Source: Porphyromonadaceae bacterium UBA7332
Lineage (GTDB): Bacteria; Bacteroidota; Bacteroidia; Bacteroidales; UBA7332
Assembly: GCA_002471225.1 (NCBI GenBank)
Contig: DKPO01000046.1
Coordinates: 1-18,601, forward strand
Length of the DNA stretch: 18,601 bases
Direction of reading: 5' to 3'
Shown here: positions 7,129 through 12,656 of the stretch, in pieces
How the letters are laid out: each line of letters begins with the position of its first letter
How positions within the stretch are numbered: the stretch's first letter is position 1
Program-made: the position numbers and the translations under genes
Notes under the pieces: generated by a model
What the model saw: the letters and a program-made list of their open reading frames with translations, nothing else
What the model was told of the DNA's origin: nothing
Database searches by the model: none

Positions 7129-7185
7129 CATCCTCCCCCTTCCTACAAAAAGCGCTGGAAACAAAAGTTTTCAGCGCTTTTTGTA
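7129..7185. repeat. Attachment site 3: diverged tRNA-Ser end and terminator copy
   Basis: CATCCTCCCCCTTCCTAC (7129-7146) resembles the tRNA-Ser 3' end with several substitutions. It is followed by a clear copy of the terminator hairpin (AAAAAGCGCTGGAAAC, AAAA, GTTTTCAGCGCTTTTT; one G-T pair). The conserved left end does not follow, so this is the outer right boundary of the tandem array. Confidence 0.65.
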
Positions 7186-7250
7186 TCTCAATTCTTTAAG
7201 AATCTAAGATCATCAAAATAATAAGAATCAAATCACAAATAACCAACAAA

Positions 7251-7577
7251 CTACCTATCCACCAAAGCTGTATTTTCCAAAACGCTTACAAACTGTCTTT
7301 TTATTGTCGTTTCAGAAATAAAGAAGACATTGACTTCATTGCCCGTCTGTGTATAGGCAGCCCGAAAATTTGCGTTTTTCACAACTACTTTATATTCGTA
7401 AATAGTAAGTTTATCTCTTTTCAGATGATAGGCAGGCTTGATTTTGTGCGGTCGGTTCAGAATGATATCAGGCAATTTGTGATAGAAGTTATCTTTAACT
7501 TCCTGCTCATACTGTGGAAACTTCCTGAAAAACTTTTCCATGTATCGGTTATCTTCGACACTTATATGTAAATCCAT
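7251..7577 (-). CDS. Small protein, possibly RelE/ParE-like toxin (uncertain)
   Basis: This 108-residue protein has an N-terminal helical half (residues 1-45, containing FFRKFPQYEQEVKDNFYHKL) and a C-terminal half made of alternating strands (IYEYKVVVKN, FRAAYTQTGN, EVNVFFISETTIKR). Small proteins with helices followed by an antiparallel sheet and basic residues are typical of the RelE/ParE superfamily, but I see no diagnostic catalytic set, so this is a fold-level suggestion only. It is the second gene of a minus-strand pair, 12 bases after its partner, which fits translational coupling as in toxin-antitoxin operons. It could equally be a two-gene unit of another function. Confidence 0.7.
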   Translation of the reverse strand: MDLHISVEDNRYMEKFFRKFPQYEQEVKDNFYHKLPDIILNRPHKIKPAYHLKRDKLTIYEYKVVVKNANFRAAYTQTGNEVNVFFISETTIKRQFVSVLENTALVDR

Positions 7578-7589
7578 CTTATCACGTAT

Positions 7590-7898
7590 TTAAAGATCCA
7601 GTTTAAATGGGTTATCTAAAGTTGCAGGGATTATTTTCAAAAAGAATTTGTTACTCCTTGGAAATTCAATCCGTTGAAGTTGTTTCAAATGCTTCTCTAA
7701 TTTAGACTCTTCCACATTTCTAAATTCTTTTACTTCAAAACCATCCTCCAGAATGTCATAATGATGTTCTGCTTTTTTGATAAGAATAACCTTCCGATCC
7801 TTTTTATAGGTAAGCAGTTCAACCTGATCTCCTTCGTTCAATCCCTTCAATCTCTCAACCGGCATTCTCGTAAAATGCTTTATATCTATCATTCCCAT
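7590..7898 (-). CDS. Small partner protein, possibly antitoxin-like (uncertain)
   Basis: A 102-residue, basic protein. Residues 10-50 contain LKGLNEGDQVELLTY and RKVILIKKAE, reminiscent of the swapped-hairpin (AbrB/MazE) layout in which LxxGDxV is followed by a charged strand. Residues 51-80 are charged and helical, and the C-terminus carries FPRSNKFFLKII. I do not recognise the family with certainty. It precedes the 108-residue gene by 12 bases in the same orientation and lies 67 bases downstream of the LuxR-type gene. The first gene of such a pair is often the antitoxin. A second start at codon 3 (MID) is possible. Confidence 0.68.
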   Translation of the reverse strand: MGMIDIKHFTRMPVERLKGLNEGDQVELLTYKKDRKVILIKKAEHHYDILEDGFEVKEFRNVEESKLEKHLKQLQRIEFPRSNKFFLKIIPATLDNPFKLDL

Positions 7899-7965
7899 GA
7901 TTATAAGAATTTCAATTACTTATCTTATAACCTCTCTAAATCTCAAAGGTTCAAATCAAACTGCC

Positions 7966-8730
7966 TTATAGAAGGCTCAACTCTTTAGCAATCCGAATTG
8001 CTTCAATAGAACTTCCCACACGTAATTTTTCCATAATATTCTGCCGATGCCGATCGATTGTGTTTTTACTTACATTTAGCTTATCAGCAATCTCTTTACT
8101 TCGTAGTCCTTTTTCTACTAAACACAAAACTTCAATCTCTCTTTGAGAAAGAATCGAGACATTCCGATCGTTTACTTTAAAAAACTCACCGGTAGCACAA
8201 TTCTGGATTCCTCCTGTAAAAGATTTGACAGGCTCATCTATAAAATGAAAATTATACAGGCACAAAGCCAACCAGAATGACCCATTCTGATCACTACACA
8301 AATACAACGTCCTATGCAGAATCGATCGGTAAACGCCAGCACTATCTTTCATCCTTATTACCGAATAGGTTCGATAATTATGCCGCTCATTCAAAGATAC
8401 TTTTTTAAGAAGCAGAAAGAAGTGCAGTTCCTGTAAATGACGAGCTGTTAAATCCTCCGGATGAATACGATTATAAACTTCCTCTTCCCAAATAGTGTTT
8501 ATCTGATGATTATCCTGATTTAACCCCAGGACAACAGCTAATGCTCCATTATAGATATAGCTTCTGTCCGCTTTTAAATCACTGAGAACTGCTATTGCGT
8601 TTTCATTTTTTGCATATAGCGAAGCCATCTGTTTGTAATATTCCAATAGATCCGTATCTTCCTGATCCGAGAAATTCTGATTTAACAAACAAGATTCAAG
8701 TTCTGTTATTTGATGGTTATTTTTTACCAT
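7966..8730 (-). CDS. PAS-like LuxR-family transcriptional regulator
   Basis: This 254-residue cytoplasmic regulator has an N-terminal helix (1-45), a PAS-like sensor (about 46-165, with the RIHPEDL signature at 88-94 and a following LHRTLYL strand) and a C-terminal LuxR-type HTH (about 193-250). The HTH is clear: LSQREIEVLCLVEKGLRSK, then EIADKLNVSKNTIDRHRQNI, as in NarL/FixJ proteins. There is no receiver Asp, so the signal is probably a ligand or partner at the PAS region and not phosphorylation. The gene diverges from the DUF1349 gene, and their -7 boxes abut. This suggests a regulator acting on that neighbour and possibly on itself, an inference from layout. The start chosen is the ATG at 8730. 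Confidence 0.88.
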   Translation of the reverse strand: MVKNNHQITELESCLLNQNFSDQEDTDLLEYYKQMASLYAKNENAIAVLSDLKADRSYIYNGALAVVLGLNQDNHQINTIWEEEVYNRIHPEDLTARHLQELHFFLLLKKVSLNERHNYRTYSVIRMKDSAGVYRSILHRTLYLCSDQNGSFWLALCLYNFHFIDEPVKSFTGGIQNCATGEFFKVNDRNVSILSQREIEVLCLVEKGLRSKEIADKLNVSKNTIDRHRQNIMEKLRVGSSIEAIRIAKELSLL

Positions 8731-8768
8731 TGCGCACGCTGTTTCTTATCCATATTTTTGCAAAGGTA
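8730..8768. promoter_or_regulatory. Face-to-face promoters of the luxR-type and DUF1349 genes
   Basis: On the plus strand TTGC (8730-8733) and TATTTTTG (8753-8760), about 19 bases apart, should serve the DUF1349 gene. On the minus strand TACCTTTG (8768-8761) should serve the regulator. The two -7 boxes touch, making the near-palindrome TATTTTTGCAAAGGTA. The start points would overlap by about a dozen bases, so polymerases could not occupy both at once. Confidence 0.65.
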
Positions 8769-8799
8769 AAACTATACTAACCACTCAAAAAACACAATT

Positions 8800-9453
8800 A
8801 TGAAAAAATTTCTTTACACAACTCTTTTTACATTTCTAATATCATCTACAATAATGGCACAAAAATTAGACAAAATGCAATGGTTCAACGAACCTCTGGA
8901 ATGGGAAATTCTGAATCCGACAACTTTTATTATGCATGCACCGGCAAAAACAGATTACTGGAGAATTACACATTATGGTTTTACCGTTGACGATGCTCCT
9001 TTTTACTATACGACATACGGCGGTGAGTTTGAAACGAAAGTCAAGATTACAGGTGATTACAAAACTACATTCGATCAGATGGGCTTAATGCTTCGCATTG
9101 ATCATAAAAACTGGATTAAGGCTGGTGTGGAATTTGTCGATGGTAAATTCAATGTCAGTACAGTGGTTACTCATAATACATCTGACTGGAGCGTTGTCGA
9201 ATTAGATAAAGGTCCGGAGTTTATTTGGATCAAAGCCGTTCGCAGACTAGATGCTGTGGAAGTCTTTTATTCTTTAGATGATCGCGAATATAAAATGATT
9301 CGCACCTGTTATCTCGAAGATAATTGTCCGGTACAAGTCGGTATTATGGCTGCTTCTCCTGATGGTGACGGATTTAAAGCTATTTTCGAGCATTTTGAAG
9401 TAAAACAGCTTCCTGATTTGCGCAGATTGGAATGGGCGAAAAAACAAAAATAA
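8800..9453 (+). CDS. Secreted DUF1349 protein (concanavalin A-like fold)
   Basis: A 217-residue protein with a cleavable signal peptide (hydrophobic 3-19, cut after MAQ at about residue 21), so it is periplasmic or exported. The mature part matches DUF1349, a beta-sandwich of the concanavalin A-like class. Visible hallmarks are a leading W-x-N-x-P-x-x-W segment (MQWFNEPLEWEI), FETKVKITGDYKTTFDQMGL, MLRIDHKNWIKAGVEF, and the ending VGIMAASPDGDGFKAIFEHF. Family members are often called regulation of enolase proteins, but the role is not established. A carbohydrate-related or binding role is only plausible from the fold. It is transcribed divergently from a LuxR-type regulator that may control it. 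It is complete and of normal length. Confidence 0.88.
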   Translation: MKKFLYTTLFTFLISSTIMAQKLDKMQWFNEPLEWEILNPTTFIMHAPAKTDYWRITHYGFTVDDAPFYYTTYGGEFETKVKITGDYKTTFDQMGLMLRIDHKNWIKAGVEFVDGKFNVSTVVTHNTSDWSVVELDKGPEFIWIKAVRRLDAVEVFYSLDDREYKMIRTCYLEDNCPVQVGIMAASPDGDGFKAIFEHFEVKQLPDLRRLEWAKKQK

Positions 9454-9540
9454 GGCTCTACAGAAATAGCTGAATATTCATATAAACACTGTCAACTAAA
9501 TTCAGTAAAATACGATTTATCTATCTAAATACAAATTAGA

Positions 9541-9628
9541 TACGTATCATAATAAAATTACATACGTACCAAAATATCTTTACATACGTATGTAAAATAT
9601 TTTTCATAGGTATCAAAATTCTGTGAGA
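9541..9628. repeat. 22-bp tandem repeats (iteron-like)
   Basis: Four consecutive 22-base units start at 9541, 9563, 9585 and 9607, with TACGTATC, TACGTACC, TACGTATG and TAGGTATC as their first eight bases. The first three end in TACA, TACA and TTCA. The middle of each unit is AT-rich. The third unit contains the palindrome ACATACGTATGT over its junction. The spacing equals about two helical turns, as in plasmid iterons or an array of operator sites. Confidence 0.75.
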
Positions 9629-9642
9629 CAAGACACAGACAA

Positions 9643-9720
9643 AAAACAAAAGCATTTCGTTATCCGTAAATACCTTAGTATCTGGAACGAAATGCCTTTG
9701 TTTTCTATATGAAATGCGTT
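9643..9720. repeat. Inverted repeat with a third partial arm
   Basis: AAAACAAAAGCATTTCGTT (9643-9661) is complementary to AACGAAATGCCTTTGTTTT (9686-9704) with one mismatch and a 24-base loop. A further partial copy of the right arm, GAAATGCGTTTGTTTTTT, follows at 9711-9728. The right arm ends in TTTT, so the hairpin could serve as a terminator for the DUF1349 transcript. Confidence 0.6.
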
Positions 9721-9727
9721 TGTTTTT

Positions 9728-9805
9728 TCAAAAAGATATACGGTATCTTTTGAAAGAAACGGTTTATCTCTGAAAAGATATACCGTTTCTTTTTTGAGAT
9801 ATACG
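9728..9805. repeat. Two abutting hairpins sharing the GATATAC(C/G)G word
   Basis: The first hairpin pairs TCAAAAAGATA (9728-9738) with TATCTTTTGA (9744-9753). The second pairs AAAGAAACGGT (9753-9763) with ACCGTTTCTTT (9782-9792), extended by an inner TATCT/AGATA pair. GATATACGG or GATATACCG occurs at about 9735, 9777 and 9797. A run of T residues follows the second stem, so a terminator role is possible. Confidence 0.55.
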
Positions 9806-9849
9806 GCTTTAGTAAGCAGATATCACTAAAGAAATATATGCTCCAATTG

Positions 9850-9950
9850 ATCCTACACATCCTACACACAGGATATAACATACTGTTTATCAGATAAATA
9901 AACACACAAATATCCTATTTGATCTCACACCATCTTACACCATCCTACAC
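9850..9950. repeat. ATCYTACAC decamer/nonamer repeats
   Basis: ATCCTACAC occurs twice in tandem at 9850-9867. GATCTCACAC, CATCTTACAC and CATCCTACAC follow one another at 9921-9950 with exact 10-base spacing. They share ACCATC with the TGCAACCATC array further right. Confidence 0.6.
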
Positions 9951-10070
9951 CCGATCATTCACACTTTAACTGCTGTTTATCAACAGATTAATACCTTGGT
10001 GTCAGATGTGAAAGATAAATTGCATATTTATCAAGAGTTTCTTCTTATTCCTCCCGCAATTTTTTTTCGC

Positions 10071-10247
10071 ATTTTATCTGCAACATCTGCAACAACACTC
10101 TCAAACCCTTTACTGATCATGCTTTCAAGTGTTGCAAATAGATTTTTATTTGCAACCATTTGCAACCATCTGCAACCATCTGCAACATCATAATCAGCTG
10201 TATGCAAACAACTTATATACAATGTTGCAAATGTTGCAGATAAAACG
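10071..10247. repeat. TGCAAC array with outer inverted arms
   Basis: TGCAACCATT, TGCAACCATC, TGCAACCATC and TGCAACATCA follow with exact 10-base spacing at 10151-10190. On the left ATTTTATCTGCAACATCTGC (10071-10090) is the inverse of a right-hand block whose complement begins GTTTTATCTGCAACATTTGC (10246-10227). The whole is therefore an inverted repeat around a phased core. TGCAAC words recur at 14740-14805 and 15159-15180, on the far side of the phage-like genes. Confidence 0.65.
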
Positions 10248-10522
10248 ATCAAAAAAACGTTGTAGTGTTTCGTATGTATTTATAAGAATCGATATTCTAT
10301 TATAAATCAGAACTGATCCATGCCAAATCGAAAACAGCAAATTTTATATTCAGCAAAACACTTTGTACACGGTTTTCAAAACGAATTGTGCAGATTTAAC
10401 AGATTTTTCATATTTGACTATTTAACATATTTAAACTTATAAATGAGCATTATCCATTCTGAATAAACATATAGCGGTATGGTATATTTCAGTGATTCGC
10501 GCTACACGATTAAATAATTTAC

Positions 10523-10612
10523 TATATTTGTAAAGCAAAAGAGAGGTTATAAGAGTCTGTGCGGCGACTGTATATCCCGATTTCAAGGCTTATTTCTTCT
10601 CTTTTGCTTTTC
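10523..10612 (+). ncRNA. Candidate structured small RNA
   Basis: TATATTTG (10523-10530), a perfect -7 box, is followed by AAAGCAAAAGAG (10532-10543), which pairs over 12 bp with CTCTTTTGCTTT (10599-10610). Inside, ATAAG (10549-10553) pairs with CTTAT (10589-10593), and AGTC (10554-10557) with GACT (10566-10569). The nested stems and T-rich 3' end suggest an RNA of about 75-80 bases. The predicted start would trim a few bases of the outer stem, and no good -33 box is seen. It may instead be a terminator for the minus-strand phage-like operon ending at 10636. Confidence 0.4.
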
Positions 10613-10635
10613 CTCAATACTCATCCCGTCAAAGA

Positions 10636-10836
10636 TCAATTAAGTTGCTTAGACGTGATTAAAGGCGTGTTGATATATGCTAGATATGTCCGATAACACA
10701 TCGGATAAAGAGGATTTACATATCTTCTCCAAATTTCCTTATAGCATTTTGCACGATTTCCAGGCTCGTAATACTCTTGAGTTATATCGCATACGATCTT
10801 TATTCTCTTTGCTGTATTTGGATGTAATTTTGCCAT
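10636..10836 (-). CDS. Small basic phage-associated protein (66 aa)
   Basis: A basic 66-residue protein rich in Lys, Arg, Tyr and Cys. It has a predicted helix at residues 8-23 (AKRIKIVCDITQEYYEP), a second at 27-42 (NRAKCYKEIWRRYVNPLY) and a third at 45-56. The three-helix layout, WRR motif and net charge suggest DNA or RNA binding, but no known family can be named with confidence. It is the last gene of the minus-strand phage-like operon, 26 bases after the tail-like gene, and has an A-rich leader instead of a Shine-Dalgarno site. Confidence 0.65.
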   Translation of the reverse strand: MAKLHPNTAKRIKIVCDITQEYYEPGNRAKCYKEIWRRYVNPLYPMCYRTYLAYINTPLITSKQLN

Positions 10837-10862
10837 AATTCTTTTTCTTTAAATGCTTGAGT

Positions 10863-11762
10863 TTAATAAACTTTGTTTGCTTTGTACACTGTAAAAGTGA
10901 ATGCAGCATCTTCAACTTTACCAGGCGATTGCCAGACATTTACAAAAAAACAGTTCGCTACCGAATCAATCCCCATTCGGGTTGCATAGTTATCGCTTGT
11001 TAATGTTGATAACATTACAATATAAGCATCATCACCTTTCATGTATTCAGGTAGATTTATTACGTATACACCCGTTGATTGTTTTCTGGATTTTACGGTA
11101 TCGCCTATTGATCTTACAAGATTACCCAACGAATTTACTTCACCACCGCAAACAAGATAAGGGACATTACTATCGGGAGGTATATCTCCCTTAAAATAAA
11201 ATGTCATTTTTGGTGTTGTACGTGCTTCTTCAATTGTATTCATGTGAAATAAACCGTATTTAAAACCCCAACCGACTCCGTATGTTTCTGCAATGAGTGT
11301 TGCAGCTTCGTAGCACGTTAAGCCTTTATAGTTAATCGTTTTGCGCTGATCCGTATCTATAACGCTGCCTAATTTTACTGGCATACCTAAACGGCTCATA
11401 GTATCCATTAACCTATCAACATGCTCTAACACTGTTCCTGTAAACGAGTAATCAGACCTAAGTTTGCCGACTGTAGCAGGGGGCATTAGGGCATGCTTTA
11501 AACACCTTTCCAGCCCGTAAAATGTAACTTCATACAGATAGTTACAATCGCTTATTTTTTTTGGGGTTGGGGCTTCTTCTATCATGTATTTATCACCCTC
11601 TAACATAATATAGTCACCTGCTTGTAATTCCTGTAAATAGGGTATTGAAAATTCTATACTTACATTATTTTCTCCCGATCCTTGACGGGAACACGTAGGT
11701 GTTTTTGTGGGGTACACTTCTATTTGTGCATCGTTGTTTCGTTTGTAGATCGTAATTCTCAT
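10863..11762 (-). CDS. Phage tail-tip/endopeptidase-tail-like protein, short form
   Basis: The 299-residue product begins with MRITIYKRNNDAQIEVYP, followed by a segment (residues 35-95) with LQELQAGDYIMLEGDKYMI and LYEVTFYGLERCLKHAL. This is the pattern of Bacteroidetes phage tail-tip (Tal, Gp18-like) N-termini, in which a hub-like domain is followed by DTDQRKTINYKGLTCYEAA and GVGWGFKYG (about 150-190). After about residue 235 the text changes character and ends with CFFVNVWQSPGKVED and AFTFTVYK, more like the C-terminus of a phage fibre. A fusion by deletion is possible. It starts 3 bases after the capsid gene stops, so it is operonic. Full tail-tip proteins are usually much longer. Confidence 0.65.
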   Translation of the reverse strand: MRITIYKRNNDAQIEVYPTKTPTCSRQGSGENNVSIEFSIPYLQELQAGDYIMLEGDKYMIEEAPTPKKISDCNYLYEVTFYGLERCLKHALMPPATVGKLRSDYSFTGTVLEHVDRLMDTMSRLGMPVKLGSVIDTDQRKTINYKGLTCYEAATLIAETYGVGWGFKYGLFHMNTIEEARTTPKMTFYFKGDIPPDSNVPYLVCGGEVNSLGNLVRSIGDTVKSRKQSTGVYVINLPEYMKGDDAYIVMLSTLTSDNYATRMGIDSVANCFFVNVWQSPGKVEDAAFTFTVYKANKVY

Positions 11763-11765
11763 ATA

Positions 11766-12644
11766 CTATTCATTTACGGATACAATTGCGCCTATTCCTT
11801 TGTTTCTGATAGGCATTGCGATAAATCTTTTATCGAAGCCTACAACCGTTCCCCTTTGCTCTGGATCATCCTCACGGCTGAACATCTTAATTGTTCCGTC
11901 TGCTTTCATTACCTCTTTTGAATAGAATGCAACAGAGGCAAATGAGTCGCTTGCGTTTGCTTGACCTTTAAAAGAGGTCTTTTGATAGGTTCCTGAGCTT
12001 AAACGATACAAAGGCATGTTTGAATATGAATAGACTCCGAAACCAGCGAATTTTTTAGGCTCACCGTCTTTCATATCTGTCAACTCTTTAAACAGCTTTA
12101 AATCTGAGAGCAACAAGTCTGATACGTGTTTTGGATGCAGTACTAAATATCTGTTCTCTAAAGGTATTAAAGCATCATCAAAACGCTCTTTTAGTTCTAG
12201 AATATCCTCAAATGAAATCATCTTTCTACCTCTTCGAATACTCCCAGTTGTTAATACAATAGGCGTGTTAACAGTGTCTTCTAACGGAGCAAAAGCGTGT
12301 ATCGCCTTATCGGCTGCATTAGTCGTTAACACTGAACGGTGCTGCCCTATAACGCTTTCTAATTTTTCATAAGCGTATTCAATCTCTTCTGCATTACGAA
12401 CAACAGTGTTTTCCGTTGAAAAGGTATCTAAAGGGATTTCATGATCCTTATCCTCTCTTTCTAAAATCGGAATAGGATACGTCTTGTTATTGATCAATAC
12501 TTCGGGATCAATTCCCGCACTTGCGATATGAATTTTATTATTTTCTACAAGTGCCGAATGATCGGTAACCTTTGATAGAAAACTGCCTATAGGGTAAAAA
12601 TTCTCTGCAATTTGCTTTACCCATACTTCTTTATTTAAAGCCAT
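11766..12644 (-). CDS. Phage major capsid protein
   Basis: A 292-residue protein with the look of Bacteroidetes phage capsid proteins: start MALNKEVWVKQIAENFYP, then VENNKIHIASAGIDPEV, ATIGT-like spacing in ITYP..., a DLD-type segment (IPLDTFSTENTVVRNAEEIE), YEKLESVIGQHRSVL, a central helix (DILELKERFDDALIP), NRYLVLHPKHVSDLL, and a C-terminal strand pattern ending AMPIRNKGIGAIVSVNE. These fit an HK97-fold capsid of the Mu T or P22-like kind. It follows the prohead protease by 12 bases and precedes the tail-like gene by 3, the usual head-gene order. It would assemble into a procapsid in the cytoplasm. The gene looks complete. Confidence 0.85.
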   Translation of the reverse strand: MALNKEVWVKQIAENFYPIGSFLSKVTDHSALVENNKIHIASAGIDPEVLINNKTYPIPILEREDKDHEIPLDTFSTENTVVRNAEEIEYAYEKLESVIGQHRSVLTTNAADKAIHAFAPLEDTVNTPIVLTTGSIRRGRKMISFEDILELKERFDDALIPLENRYLVLHPKHVSDLLLSDLKLFKELTDMKDGEPKKFAGFGVYSYSNMPLYRLSSGTYQKTSFKGQANASDSFASVAFYSKEVMKADGTIKMFSREDDPEQRGTVVGFDKRFIAMPIRNKGIGAIVSVNE

Positions 12645-12656
12645 ATAATATATTTT

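Larger units (their letters stand above)
5585..7150. mobile_element. Element B: small tandem element next to element A
   Basis: Bounded on the left by attachment site 2 with the shared left end, and on the right by a shared right-end motif (7051-7116) and a diverged tRNA-end/terminator copy (7129-7182). It is only about 1.5 kb and carries a single intact gene for a retropepsin-like lipoprotein. No recombinase is present. The paired left and right ends make it a sibling of element A, probably a deletion derivative or a cargo cassette using the same integrase in trans. Confidence 0.6.
6759..7250. other. Gene-free region: lipoprotein leader, right end of element B and junction
   Basis: No gene is seen. 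The first 290 bases are an AT-rich leader upstream of the lipoprotein with no clear TAnnTTTG box at good spacing. Then come the right-end repeat (7051-7116), the diverged attachment site and terminator copy (7129-7182), and about 65 bases of flank up to the stop of the next gene. Confidence 0.5.
9454..10530. other. Gene-free, repeat-rich region at the left of the phage-like block
   Basis: About 1.1 kb without a credible gene. It contains, in order: 22-bp tandem repeats (9541-9628), a long inverted repeat (9643-9704), two further hairpins built on AAAGATATAC words (9728-9792), decamers of the type ATCYTACAC (9850-9867, 9921-9950), TGCAAC repeats (10079-10247) and a hairpin ATTTATAAGAAT/ATTCTATTATAAAT (10278-10307). 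Short frames crossing the TGCAAC repeats exist on both strands but look like by-products of the repeats. Confidence 0.6.

Noticed and set aside
9454..9640. Missing last strand of the sialidase on the left side of the phage-like block.
   Set aside because: The minus-strand frames here are short and none shows a convincing F-x-x-F-S-L-x-W-L-type ending, so no displaced fragment is claimed.
9541..10247. CRISPR array.
   Set aside because: The repeats are tandem with no unique spacers between them, units are 10 or 22 bases, and no cas gene is present.
10031..10252. A 73-codon minus-strand frame and a 65-codon plus-strand frame across the TGCAAC repeats.
   Set aside because: Both frames run through the 10-bp repeats and their inverted arms, so their openness follows from the repeats; neither has a promoter, Shine-Dalgarno site or recognisable domain.
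7925..10554. The 14-base word GAGAGGTTATAAGA shared by the leader of the small-gene pair (minus strand) and the candidate small RNA.
   Set aside because: A shared 14-base AT-rich word is expected about once by chance in a window of this size, and the flanks do not match.
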